Below are positions 43,841 to 52,071 of a stretch of 64,000 bases of DNA, one piece after another; the stretch's first letter is position 1, and the number at the start of each line of letters is the position of its first letter. A model generated the notes under the pieces. The model did no database searches and was not told the origin of the DNA. It saw nothing but the letters and a program-made list of their open reading frames with translations. This DNA is from Ktedonobacterales bacterium (GTDB taxonomy: Bacteria; Chloroflexota; Ktedonobacteria; Ktedonobacterales; DATBGS01), in assembly GCA_036557285.1 (NCBI GenBank), contig DATBHW010000076.1, forward strand, positions 62,001-126,000, in the 5' to 3' direction. A program made the position numbers and the translations under genes.

Positions 43841-44821
43841 CTACGCCTGCTCAGGACGAAGCTCGCGCCCGGTCAGATCGAGAAAAACGTCTTCCAGTGT
43901 GGGCGTGCGCACTTGCAGATCGGTCAGGGCAATACCTCGCTGCGTGGCATAATCCAGCAGCGCCAGCAGGGTTGGCTCCATCTGGCTGGTCTGAAGGGCA
44001 AAGCGCCCATTGGCCGCGCGCACTTTGCCCACGCCTGGCAGTTCGCCTAGTTCAGCGCCGAGAGCCGCGCCGTCCAGGTGGCAATCAATCGTCGCCCGCG
44101 CGCCCAGGCGTCCAATCAATCCGGCGGCGGTATCCAGCGCGATGATCTGGCCCTCGTCCATAATGGCGATCCGGTCACAGAGGGCTTGAGCCTCATCCAT
44201 ATAGTGAGTCGTAATGATGATCGTCTTCCCACGTTCGCGCAGGTTGAGAACGGTATCCCACAACATGCGGCGGCTCTGAGGGTCCAGGCCAGCGGTAGGC
44301 TCATCCAGAAACACGACCTGCGGGTCGTTCACCAGCGCCAGCGCCAGCGCCAGCCGTTGCCACTGGCCGCCCGAAAGATCGTCTGGAGCGGCTCTGGCTT
44401 TCTCTTCCAGTGCCACCAGGCGCAGCAGGTCTTTGGCCCGCTGCGCCCTGGGATAGAGCGAGCCGAAGAACTGAACGGTTTCCTGCACCGTCAATTCTGG
44501 AAAGAGCGAGGTTGCCTGCAATTGCACGCCAATGATGCGCTGCACAGCGCGCTTCTGGCGGCGGATGTCCAGGCCCGCGATCACCGCCGTACCCTCATCA
44601 GGCGCGCGGATACCTTCGATCATTTCCAGCGTAGTTGTTTTGCCTGCCCCATTTGGGCCAAGCAGCCCAAAGATTTCACCGCGCCGCACACCGAAAGAAA
44701 CACCTCTGACAACGGCTTTCTGTTGATAACGCTTGACCAGATTGCGCACATCTACCATTAGTTCACCAACAGCCGATGTTTCGGCAGCCGATTCCGCTGC
44801 TGCTGCCGTTTCTTGCGACAT
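43841..44821 (-). CDS. ABC transporter ATP-binding protein (CcmA/DrrA type)
   Basis: The 326-residue ATPase has Walker A GPNGAGKTT near 55, Q-loop VQLQATSLF, the signature LSGGQWQRLALAL near 155, Walker B VVFLDEPTAGLDP and the H-loop IIITTHYMDEA. The C-terminal 80 residues (DUF4162-like) are typical of exporters of the DrrA group. It energises the ABC-2 permease encoded next. AAAGGGGCATGAG precedes the ATG. Confidence 0.95.
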   Translation of the reverse strand: MSQETAAAAESAAETSAVGELMVDVRNLVKRYQQKAVVRGVSFGVRRGEIFGLLGPNGAGKTTTLEMIEGIRAPDEGTAVIAGLDIRRQKRAVQRIIGVQLQATSLFPELTVQETVQFFGSLYPRAQRAKDLLRLVALEEKARAAPDDLSGGQWQRLALALALVNDPQVVFLDEPTAGLDPQSRRMLWDTVLNLRERGKTIIITTHYMDEAQALCDRIAIMDEGQIIALDTAAGLIGRLGARATIDCHLDGAALGAELGELPGVGKVRAANGRFALQTSQMEPTLLALLDYATQRGIALTDLQVRTPTLEDVFLDLTGRELRPEQA

Positions 44822-44961
44822 CTCATGCCCCTTTCTGAAAACGGAGGGCGCAGCCCTTCGTGCTTTCTATAGCCGAGTATAGCTGCCCTCTCGTCCAGGC
44901 AGATGTGCGCCTGGTCATCATTCAGGTCATCTCTTTTTGGCAACCCTATTCCCTTCCCCCA

Positions 44962-45001
44962 TGACTCGAGTCACGGGTCATGGTTCCGCGCCTATGACTC
45001 G
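44962..45001. promoter_or_regulatory. TGACTCGAGTCA palindrome plus phased half-site in the divergent control region
   Basis: TGACTCGAGTCA at 44962-44973 is a perfect 12-bp palindrome. The half-site TGACTCG recurs at 44995-45001, 33 bp (three helical turns) from the first. Both lie between the divergent ABC operon and kinase operon. The inner ACTCGAGT fits the ACT-n-AGT pattern reported for VraR/LiaR-type response regulators, relatives of the regulator encoded here. Confidence 0.5.
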
Positions 45002-45051
45002 CCGCTTCAGGCTCTATCTTTCTTCACATCTCAACCGCGCCGCCTTTGGGC

Positions 45052-45057
45052 TATAAT
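45052..45057 (+). promoter_or_regulatory. -10 element of the histidine kinase promoter
   Basis: A perfect TATAAT lies 62 bp upstream of the kinase start. The -35 region at the right distance reads TCTCAA and is poor, which suggests activation, perhaps by a regulator bound at 44962-45001. Confidence 0.5.
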
Positions 45058-45118
45058 AAGCGTGGATGAGGCAGGTACGTGTAGAACGCTTTCCCTCCTC
45101 TCAGTAAGGAGCTTGCTT

Positions 45119-46453
45119 ATGTCCAGCCAGCCAGCCCATAGCGTTTCAGTCCCTTCTGATAAACTGATGAAACTGGTGAACATCACAGCATTTGGCACGC
45201 TTGTAATCGGGTACTTGCTCGCCATTCTGCTGGCAACTCCCCTGACGTTGGGCAACTTTCTCGCTTTCACCGCCTTACAGCTTCTCTACTGCGCCGCATT
45301 CTGGCTGCTGCTGCGGGGGTATAAAACCGATCTGCGTTTCTCGCTGCCCGTCTACGCGCTCATCCTCTCAGCTTTGACAGTGAGCAGTGGCCTGCTGAGC
45401 CGTACCGGCATAGATTGGGATTGGCTCATCTATATGGTGACGGCTTCTATCTTTTTCTCCTTGTTTTCCGCACGCCCGGCCATCACCGCTGCTCTGCTTC
45501 TTTACGGAGCGATCATTCTCAACCTGGCTTTCCTCGATGATTGGCGCTGGTCACTCAACCTGCTGGCAAGTCTGGCTAACCTGCTCGCCGCTCTTAGTTT
45601 CGTAAGCGGGTTCTCGCTGCTGATGAATCTGCTGCTGGCGCAAAAGGAACGCGCCGAGCGGCTGCTGCAAGAGGTGGAACTGTCCAGAGGCCAACTTGAA
45701 GCGGCGCACGCGCAACTGCGCAGCTACTCTACACAGGTGGAGGAATTGACCATTGCCCGCGAGCGCACCCGCGTTGCCCGCGAGATTCACGATACGCTGG
45801 GCCATTACCTGACGATCCTGAATGTACAGCTTGAGACTATCAGCAAGCTGGTGAAGCGCGATCCATCCCGTCTGGAGGCCGAAATCGCTGAAGCCCGCCA
45901 TGTAGCCGCGCAATCCATGCAGGAAGTGCGCAACGCTGTGGCGACGCTCCGTCCGGCTGGAATAGCCACGCTCACTCTGGCCCAGGCACTGACCCAGTTG
46001 GGGAACGAGTTTAAGCACGCCGCGCCGGGGACAGCGTTAACGCTTGATCTTGAGGCTGAACTGCCGCCGCTCTCGCCGGATGTTCAGTTGACGCTCTATC
46101 GAGCAGCACAGGAAGCACTCACAAACGTGCGCAAGCACGCGCAGGCCAGCAAAGCACTGGTGCGCCTGCGCTATGAGGATGGCTGGCTGGAACTGCTGGC
46201 GCTGGATAATGGACGTGGCCCTCTCGCCGTTCCTGACAATGCTGGCGACGCTGAGCAGGGCAGCGCCGCGCAGAAATCAGGTGGATTTGGCTTGCCAGGT
46301 CTCTGTGAGCGCGTTGAACTCCTGGGCGGCCAGGTGACATACGGCCCGGCGACACCGGCTGGCTATCGGGTCACGGTCAGGATACAGGTATTATCAACGC
46401 AGAGCGCGAACACCTCGGCGCGCCTGGAGTCCATGCAAGGAGCGCGAGGATGA
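45119..46453 (+). CDS. membrane sensor histidine kinase (DesK/LiaS-like)
   Basis: The 444-residue protein has about five to six transmembrane helices in its first 170 residues with almost no extracytoplasmic domain, a coiled-coil linker, HisKA_3 with VAREIHDTLGHYLTILNVQLE (phospho-His near 225) and HATPase (AAQEALTNVRKHAQAS, DNGRG, GGFGLPGLCERVE). This intramembrane-sensing design is typical of kinases that respond to membrane or cell-wall stress. AAGGAG lies eight bases upstream of ATG 45119; the frame is open to 44903 but without a site. It overlaps the regulator gene by four bases and diverges from an ABC-2 exporter, its likely target. Confidence 0.92.
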   Translation: MSSQPAHSVSVPSDKLMKLVNITAFGTLVIGYLLAILLATPLTLGNFLAFTALQLLYCAAFWLLLRGYKTDLRFSLPVYALILSALTVSSGLLSRTGIDWDWLIYMVTASIFFSLFSARPAITAALLLYGAIILNLAFLDDWRWSLNLLASLANLLAALSFVSGFSLLMNLLLAQKERAERLLQEVELSRGQLEAAHAQLRSYSTQVEELTIARERTRVAREIHDTLGHYLTILNVQLETISKLVKRDPSRLEAEIAEARHVAAQSMQEVRNAVATLRPAGIATLTLAQALTQLGNEFKHAAPGTALTLDLEAELPPLSPDVQLTLYRAAQEALTNVRKHAQASKALVRLRYEDGWLELLALDNGRGPLAVPDNAGDAEQGSAAQKSGGFGLPGLCERVELLGGQVTYGPATPAGYRVTVRIQVLSTQSANTSARLESMQGARG

Positions 46454-47148
46454 ATCAACGGCTGCGTGTGCTGATTGTAGACGACCAGGCGCTGCTGCGC
46501 GAAGGCTTTCGCAAGCTCCTCGAATTAGAGCCAGATATAGAAGTGGTGGGTATGGCTGGCGATGGCGAGAGCGCGCTGGCCTTTGTCGAACGGTTGCACA
46601 CCAGCCAGACACCGCCAGATGTCATCCTGATGGATATTCGCATGCCGCGCATGGATGGCATCGCGGCCATTCACGCCCTGAAGGCACGCTGGCCTGAAAC
46701 CCATATCGTGATCCTGACAACCTTTGATGATGACGACCTGATCTATCAGGGTTTGCGCGCGGGCGCATTGGGTTATCTGCTCAAGGACAGCAGTTCCGAA
46801 CAGCTCATCAACGCCATTCGCGCCGCCGCGCGTGGTGAGGTACTGCTCCAGCCACATATCGCGGGCAAAGTCTTTGCGGCGCTGGCCCAGCCAGCGGCGC
46901 CCAAGTCACCGCCCTCCGCCGCCACTTCGGCGGCGCTGGCTTATGTCGAAGACCTCACGGAACGCGAGCGCGAGATTCTCAAGCTGGTTGCCACAGGCGC
47001 GTCTAACCGCGAGATTGGCGAAGCTCTGTTTATCACCGAGGGTACGGTTAAAAACCATATGACAAATATTCTCTCGAAACTTGGGCTGAGAGATCGCACC
47101 CAGGCAGCCCTCTACGCGCGCGAGCATCTTCCGCCGCATTATTCCTAG
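46450..47148 (+). CDS. NarL/LiaR-family response regulator
   Basis: The 232-residue protein has a receiver domain (VLIVDDQALLREGF, phospho-acceptor Asp in VILMDIRMPRMDG, Lys in YLLKDSS) and a LuxR-type helix-turn-helix (LTEREREILKLVATGASNREIGEALFITEGTVKNHMTNILSKLGLRDR). An Ala/Pro linker at about 143-160 is slightly longer than usual. Its ATG overlaps the kinase stop (ATGA). It is likely to control the divergent exporter and its own operon. Confidence 0.95.
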   Translation: MNQRLRVLIVDDQALLREGFRKLLELEPDIEVVGMAGDGESALAFVERLHTSQTPPDVILMDIRMPRMDGIAAIHALKARWPETHIVILTTFDDDDLIYQGLRAGALGYLLKDSSSEQLINAIRAAARGEVLLQPHIAGKVFAALAQPAAPKSPPSAATSAALAYVEDLTEREREILKLVATGASNREIGEALFITEGTVKNHMTNILSKLGLRDRTQAALYAREHLPPHYS

Positions 47149-47290
47149 CTTTGTGGTAACAGGAGCCTCCAAAGAACTCCTGGTATTGACGTTATCTCTC
47201 CAGGACTGTGCTACAGCTTCACTCCCTTCCGATTGACAGGTGAGCAAGAAAGGATCTGATTGCTAGACTGGAAAGAAACTAACAAAACTC

Positions 47291-47319
47291 TTGACAATGT
47301 ACCCGGTTGCTGCTATACT
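47291..47319 (+). promoter_or_regulatory. strong sigma-70 promoter with extended -10
   Basis: TTGACA at 47291-47296, a 17-base spacer, and TATACT at 47314-47319 preceded by TGC (TGn extension). It would give a leader of about 110 bases before the small peptide ORF at 47435. The leader contains AAAGGAGGAG at 47365-47374 with no start codon at a usable distance. Confidence 0.75.
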
Positions 47320-47434
47320 TCCTCTAGATTAAAAGGCTGCTTTGTTCTCTTGAGATTATTGGAGAAAGGAGGAGCGCGCCAGGCAGGACCAAGACTTCAG
47401 GATAGTGAGACTTACACGGAAGGATATCGTTGAT

Positions 47435-47590
47435 ATGCGCCACAAGCACTCGGATAGGATTGCTGTACCTCTGCTACCCCTCGTTGCCCTGTTCGCCATA
47501 AGCATCGCCCTTCTCCCCCTGCATACAGCACACGCCGCCCCGCAACGCCCATATGACCTGTGTCTATACTACTATCACGACATCATCTAA
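47435..47590 (+). CDS. small secreted peptide precursor (51 aa)
   Basis: ATG 47435, with AAGGAT about ten bases upstream, opens a 51-codon frame. The product has a basic N-terminus (MRHKHSDR), a hydrophobic core of about 20 residues and a signal-peptidase-I-like site TAHA/APQ, leaving a 17-residue tail APQRPYDLCLYYYHDII. That tail is rich in Tyr with one Cys. The frame is the first ORF behind the strong promoter at 47291-47319 and ends 29 bp before the next secreted protein. It could be a secreted signal or antimicrobial-type peptide, or a decayed protein N-terminus. The size makes the call uncertain. Confidence 0.45.
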   Translation: MRHKHSDRIAVPLLPLVALFAISIALLPLHTAHAAPQRPYDLCLYYYHDII

Positions 47591-47619
47591 TACCCCAGCG
47601 TGCAGAAAGGAGGCAAGAT

Positions 47620-48213
47620 GTGATTTTTATTCGACGCCGCTATCTTGTGATCGGATTAGCCGCCCTGCTCCTGGCACTGGCCGGGGGTACCACCTTTGCC
47701 GCGACAGGGCTAGTAGGAATTATCAATCCTACTCCCATCGTTACCCGCTATACTCCCCAACCTTCTGGGATGGGCGCAACGCAAACCACCGATGAGGGGA
47801 TGGCAGTCACGCTGGTCCAGATCATCAAGAACGGGCCACGCTGGCTGTTCCATTTCAAGATCGAGAATACCGCGAAGACGGCTCTCACCATCCGAGGCAC
47901 GAGCGATGTGCATCAATTCATCGTCAGTGGCAACAGACAGGCTGCGCCACCAAACAATATTGGGATAGCCCAACTCGGCTCGCCATCGGCCAGCGAGATC
48001 GCAATGAACTATTCCGACCTGGCGACCACGCTCCCCTCCGGTGGCGGCGCTGAAGGCTGGCTGGCAGTCGATACCACGAATCTGGACTTTACGCCAACAA
48101 CAGTCCTCTATCGCTACAAGGCCGTCCCTACGACTGCGTGCGCTAACCTTCACGACCAATCAACCTGCTACCCGGATACTCTTTATCAGGCGCTTATCTG
48201 GTATCCTATCTGA
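47620..48213 (+). CDS. hypothetical secreted or membrane-anchored protein
   Basis: A GTG at 47620 with AAAGGAGG five to six bases upstream starts a 197-residue protein; the frame is open further upstream but that part lacks a ribosome site. It begins MIFIRRRYLVIGLAALLLALAGGTTFA, a signal peptide or anchor, with ATGLVG after the likely cleavage site. The exported part has two predicted beta regions (MAVTLVQIIKNGPRWLFHFKIENTAKTALTIRG and EGWLAVDTTNLDFTPTTVLYRYKAV) like a small Ig-type domain, and two Cys near the end (TTACANLHDQSTCYP) that could pair. I recognise no family. It shares a transcript with the small peptide ORF. Confidence 0.7.
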   Translation: MIFIRRRYLVIGLAALLLALAGGTTFAATGLVGIINPTPIVTRYTPQPSGMGATQTTDEGMAVTLVQIIKNGPRWLFHFKIENTAKTALTIRGTSDVHQFIVSGNRQAAPPNNIGIAQLGSPSASEIAMNYSDLATTLPSGGGAEGWLAVDTTNLDFTPTTVLYRYKAVPTTACANLHDQSTCYPDTLYQALIWYPI

Positions 48214-48349
48214 CGGAGAGCCAGCGCGGGCGCTGGGGCGAGTGTGACTGGAGGCTCAATCCTTCGGCGCACCGCTAGAGTACCGAATCTGCGTGTACCG
48301 CCAGGCTCCGTGCTGGCGAATCGGTGGGCTGCTGGAACATGGGGCTTCA

Positions 48350-48640
48350 GAGGGCAAGGTTTGTCCTGGCACACCGTTGCGCCGCCAGGGAGGGACGCGC
48401 GAGCGACCAACGGGAGCGAGAATGCCGAGGCAGAGCAGTGGCCCGCGACCGAGCGCAGCGAGGGAGAGTGCGGGAACCCAGTTCCCGCAAGGGCCGCTCC
48501 CCGCAGGGGGAGGCAAGCGGCAGAGACGCGCGAGCGACCAACGGGAGCGAGAATGGCCGCGCCCAGCGCGGTCAAGCGGCTCTGGCGAAGCCCTTCCCGA
48601 AGGGACGTCGGCGGTACCGGCAGCGTCGAGCACGATGTAG
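48350..48640. repeat. degenerate, tandemly duplicated repeat-family member (R5)
   Basis: The conserved core GCGAGCGACCAACGGGAGCG lies twice, within 48393-48420 and 48525-48551, 132 bp apart and in the same orientation, surrounded by related fragments (GCCGCTCCCCGCAGGGGGAGGCAAGCGG, abbreviated here to GCCGCTCCCC...GGCAAGCGG). No clear terminal repeats or flanking duplication are visible. It fills most of the 498-bp gap between the secreted protein and the glycosidase gene; no gene in the gap can be supported. Confidence 0.65.
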
Positions 48641-48644
48641 CGCC

Positions 48645-48700
48645 AAAACGATGCGGCCAGGCGCTTGAAGGAATGATCCTCTCAGCGCCTGGCCGCATCG
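48645..48700 (-). terminator. intrinsic terminator of the oligosaccharide operon
   Basis: CGATGCGGCCAGGCGCT (48649-48665) and AGCGCCTGGCCGCATCG (48684-48700) form a perfect 17-bp stem with an 18-base loop, 11 bp after the stop at 48712. On the minus strand it is followed by TTTT. This is the strongest terminator in the window. Confidence 0.9.
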
Positions 48701-48711
48701 CAAGGAAGGGG

Positions 48712-50037
48712 TCAGAGCAGGGGTATGGCGAGCAACTGGGCAGCAAACAAGATCAACGCCGCAGCACTCCATGCCTGGACGGCACAGGCATGTGGATACT
48801 CTGCCAGCGCCTCTGAACCGTTCAGATTCGGCGCATGCCCTCCCGAAGCAGGCAAAACACAATACAGTTCCACCGGGGCGCCAAAATGCTCGATAGCAGC
48901 TATGCCCCGCCGCGCAATCAGCCGAGCATCGTCGTATTTGCCCATGCGCCAGAGCGCCACAGCAGTGATAGCATTATCGAACGGCCAGACGCTGCCGCGA
49001 TGATAAGACATGGGATCAAAAGCATAGGAGCGCGACGACAGCGTGCGCAGCCCCCAGGTGGTCAGCAGATCGTCACACAGCAACCGATTCGCCAGCGACT
49101 CAGCCGCCGTCGTATCGCGTATTCCGCCACACCAGAGGACATGCCCGGCGTTGGATGATACCAGCGGAACAGGCCGTTTCTCTCGCGTCAAAGCCATCGC
49201 CAGGCAATCTTCTTCAGGCAGCCAGAACTGCATCAGGCGCTCTTCAATCTGCGCAATGCGCGCAGACATCCTGGCTTGCAGCGCCTGCTCCACTCCTCGC
49301 GCCCGAAAGATGGCGAGCGCGCGGCGAAAGGCGGCAACCGCATACCCCTGCACCTCCACCCACGCGACGGGCGGCTCCGGCCAGCTTCCATCTTCCTGTA
49401 TCAGCGAATCGCTGCTATCTTTCCAGACCTGATTACGCAGCCCCAGGCCGCGCGGCTGGCGCGGCTGCGCCTCGATCAATCCATCCCCATCAACATCGCC
49501 GTACTCCAATGCCCAATGCGCAGCGGCCAGCACATGCTCCCACAGGCTTGCTATAAGGTCGCGTCCCTCTGGCGCCTGTTCCCAGACCATGCCAACAGCC
49601 ATGAGATAGAGGTAGGTACTATCTACCGCGCCATAGTAGCGGCCATCATATAACGGCCAGTGGCTCCCGGCATCAGCGCCCTGGAGACGGGCCGGGACTT
49701 CCGGCCAGCATTCATGAACGATCTTGCCCGGCTGCTCCTCATTCTCGTCACGCTCCTGCGTTCCCTGCGTCGCGGAGAGCTTGCGCAGATTGCTGACGGC
49801 AAGATTCGCCGCCCAGTGGCCCAGGGATTTGTCCCCAGGCCGCAGCCGCGCCGCCTCCAGAACTAGCATCACCGTCAAGAGCGTATCGCGCCCAAACAGC
49901 GCGTGGTAACGTCCTGCCGCGCTGCTGGCGCGCAAGCCAATCGGTGTCTGCAACTCATCCAACCAGGCCCGCCCGCGATGCAACCACTCCTCAAGGGGCT
50001 GATCGGCGTGGGGCGAGCGTGCCTCAAAAGTGGTCAT
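48712..50037 (-). CDS. amylo-alpha-1,6-glucosidase-like glycosidase (six-hairpin)
   Basis: The 441-residue protein resembles the C-terminal glucosidase half of glycogen-debranching enzymes: YHALFGRDTLLTVMLVLEAARL near 45, DGDGLIEAQPRQPRGLGLRNQVWKDSSDS near 190 and FDPMSYHRGSVWPFDNAITAVALW near 350, the usual acidic-residue motifs of this alpha/alpha-barrel group. There is no signal peptide, so it acts on imported oligosaccharides in the cytoplasm. AAAGGGTAGCGAAAG precedes the ATG. It is the last gene of the LacI-led operon. Confidence 0.87.
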   Translation of the reverse strand: MTTFEARSPHADQPLEEWLHRGRAWLDELQTPIGLRASSAAGRYHALFGRDTLLTVMLVLEAARLRPGDKSLGHWAANLAVSNLRKLSATQGTQERDENEEQPGKIVHECWPEVPARLQGADAGSHWPLYDGRYYGAVDSTYLYLMAVGMVWEQAPEGRDLIASLWEHVLAAAHWALEYGDVDGDGLIEAQPRQPRGLGLRNQVWKDSSDSLIQEDGSWPEPPVAWVEVQGYAVAAFRRALAIFRARGVEQALQARMSARIAQIEERLMQFWLPEEDCLAMALTREKRPVPLVSSNAGHVLWCGGIRDTTAAESLANRLLCDDLLTTWGLRTLSSRSYAFDPMSYHRGSVWPFDNAITAVALWRMGKYDDARLIARRGIAAIEHFGAPVELYCVLPASGGHAPNLNGSEALAEYPHACAVQAWSAAALILFAAQLLAIPLL

Positions 50038-50090
50038 CTTTCGCTACCCTTTGCTAACCTTGCCAGTACGGTTGGTTCTCACGATGAGAG

Positions 50091-50987
50091 CTATCGCCCG
50101 GCCAATCCAGAGGTCGAAATCCCCCTGATAAAATATCGCTGGAAGAAAAAGAAGACGAAGACCAGCGGAAGGAGATTGATTGCAGCGCCTGCCAGCAGCA
50201 GATTGTAGGCAATGTAGTTCTGGCGGCCAAAGAAGGCCAGCCCCACTGTCAACGTGTAGTTCTGCTGGTGGGACTGAACGATCAGCGGCCAGAGGAAATC
50301 GTTCCACGCGCCCTGGAAGGAGAGAATCGCCACTGCTGTCATCGCCGGACGCGCCAGCGGCAAAATGATTTGCCAGAAGATGCGCAAGCGCGAAGCGCCA
50401 TCAATCATCGCCGACTCTTCTAATTCCCTTGGAAGGCTCTTGAGAAATTGGGTCATGAGAAAGACCATCGTTGGCTGGACCATTGCTGGAACAATCAGCG
50501 CGGCGAGATTATCGGTCAGTCCCAGCGAATTTGCCACCAGGAACTTGGGAATCAGGATAAGCTGCGAGGGAATCATGAGCACCGCCAGCGTCAGCGCAAA
50601 GAGGACGTTCTTGCCAAAGAACTCCATGCGGCCAAACGCATAGCCTGCCATCGAAGCCAGAAGGACGTTGAGCGCCGCTGTTCCCCCCGCGTAAATGAGC
50701 GAGTTCACAATATAGCGCGGGAACAGATTGGCTCCGCTAAAAATCTCCTGGTAATTGGCAAACGTGACCGGATGTGGAATCAGGCTGGGCGATAATATGT
50801 CTGCATAGGTCTTGAAGGACGAAATCAACGCGAACAGAAATGGCCCCAGCGAAAACAAGCTGTAGAAGATCAAGATCGCATACAGGAGAACATGCCAGGT
50901 CCGCTGCGGCGCTGGAGGCTTTTTATCTTCGCTGGCGAACGTTCGCGTCCTCGCTTGAGCAGCGGGCGGGCTGATGGTTGTCGCCAT
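50091..50987 (-). CDS. sugar ABC transporter permease (MalG type)
   Basis: The 298-residue CUT1-family permease has an N-terminal helix (WHVLLYAILIFYSLFSLGPFLFALISSF), five more helices and the EAA loop LPRELEESAMIDGASRLRIFWQIILPLARPA, which contacts the ATPase. AGCAGGCGCCAC precedes the ATG. It follows the MalF-type gene by 17 bp. Confidence 0.95.
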   Translation of the reverse strand: MATTISPPAAQARTRTFASEDKKPPAPQRTWHVLLYAILIFYSLFSLGPFLFALISSFKTYADILSPSLIPHPVTFANYQEIFSGANLFPRYIVNSLIYAGGTAALNVLLASMAGYAFGRMEFFGKNVLFALTLAVLMIPSQLILIPKFLVANSLGLTDNLAALIVPAMVQPTMVFLMTQFLKSLPRELEESAMIDGASRLRIFWQIILPLARPAMTAVAILSFQGAWNDFLWPLIVQSHQQNYTLTVGLAFFGRQNYIAYNLLLAGAAINLLPLVFVFFFFQRYFIRGISTSGLAGR

Positions 50988-51004
50988 GTGGCGCCTGCTT
51001 TCTG

Positions 51005-51955
51005 CTAATACTGGATATTCGTATCAATAAAACGCCGCTGAAGGATGGTAAAGAGAAAAATCACCGCAAACAACACCACCGCCTCAGCGCAAGCAAGGCC
51101 CATCCTTGGGTTAGAGCCAGCAAACGCCGTATTGTAAATCTCCAGCACAGGGGTAAGCAAGCTCTTGAGCGGGCCGCCATCGGCCCCGCCCATGATATAC
51201 GCCTGATCGAACATCTGGAAAGACCCAATCGTACCCAGCGCCGTGACCAGAAATGTTGTCGGGCGCAGCAGCGGTATCGTAATCTTGCGCAGAATGTCCC
51301 ACGAACTGGCCCCATCCACTCGCGCGGCCTCATAGAGGTGGTCGGGAATATCCTGCAAGGCCGCCAGATAGAGCAGCATAAAGGTTGGCGCTGTCGTCCA
51401 GACATTCAGCAGCATGACCGAAGGGAGCGCGGTAGTTGGGTCGTAGAGCCAGGCCCGCCCTTGAATGCCCACCAGCGAGAGGAGATAATTGATGACGCCC
51501 TGCGAGTTATACAGCCAGATGAAGATCAACGAAATAGCAACCGAAGAAGTCAACGACGGAAGAAAAAATGACGTTCTGAAAATGCTGCGACCACGTACCT
51601 TCTGGTTGAGCAGCAGCGCCAGCGCCAGCGCCAGAATGGTCTGGAGGATGACCACCCCAACGGTGTAAAAGAGAATGTTCTTCAGGCTGATGAGAAAATC
51701 GCCGTTGTGCGTCAAATCGTACCAGATAAGCTGATAATTCTTCGTGCCGTAAAACTCTGGCTCGGTGAAGCCGAAGTCTACGAAAAAGAAACTGAGATAA
51801 AAAGCGTAGACGGTGGCAATCAGCGTAAACGTGGCGAGGATCAACAGATAAGGACTGAGAAACCCGTAAGCGGCAAGCGTCTCGCGCAGCTTGCGGCTCA
51901 TGCCTTTCCCGCGCTCGCCTTTGACGGCTCCTGGCACACGCAATGCCCCCTGCAT
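51005..51955 (-). CDS. sugar ABC transporter permease (MalF type)
   Basis: The 316-residue CUT1-family permease has six helices and the EAA loop IPDHLYEAARVDGASSWDILRKITIPLLRP. ATG 51955 is chosen because AAAGGAGGACCGAAC precedes it; the frame open to 52018 has no site. It lies between the SBP and MalG-type genes. No ATPase is encoded in the operon; CUT1 systems often borrow a shared MsmK/MsiK-like ATPase. Confidence 0.94.
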   Translation of the reverse strand: MQGALRVPGAVKGERGKGMSRKLRETLAAYGFLSPYLLILATFTLIATVYAFYLSFFFVDFGFTEPEFYGTKNYQLIWYDLTHNGDFLISLKNILFYTVGVVILQTILALALALLLNQKVRGRSIFRTSFFLPSLTSSVAISLIFIWLYNSQGVINYLLSLVGIQGRAWLYDPTTALPSVMLLNVWTTAPTFMLLYLAALQDIPDHLYEAARVDGASSWDILRKITIPLLRPTTFLVTALGTIGSFQMFDQAYIMGGADGGPLKSLLTPVLEIYNTAFAGSNPRMGLACAEAVVLFAVIFLFTILQRRFIDTNIQY

Positions 51956-52071
51956 GTTCGGTCCTCCTTTGTAGGTTGGCGAGAGCAGCGGATTGCGCCG
52001 CTGCTCTCGCCAGCACATCAGGTTACTGCTCTCGCATAGACTGGTTGATACCGGGCTGTGGTATCAGCGAA

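Noticed and set aside
44903-45118. Upstream extension of the histidine kinase frame
   Set aside because: It would run through the TATAAT box and the TGACTCGAGTCA site and lacks a ribosome-binding site; AAGGAG before ATG 45119 decides the start.
47560-47619. Upstream start for the secreted protein, or a frameshift joining it to the 51-residue ORF
   Set aside because: GTG 47620 has an excellent AAAGGAGG and begins a complete signal sequence. The small ORF has its own signal peptide, so a single frameshifted gene would have two.
48244-48816. Open frames of up to 190 codons through the repeats at 800-1021, 16359-16739, 20099-20356, 36972-37352 and 48244-48816
   Set aside because: They translate repeat DNA in several frames with recurring RERPTGAR- or ATNGSE-like strings. 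Such frames exist only because the repeat is GC-rich and stop-poor.
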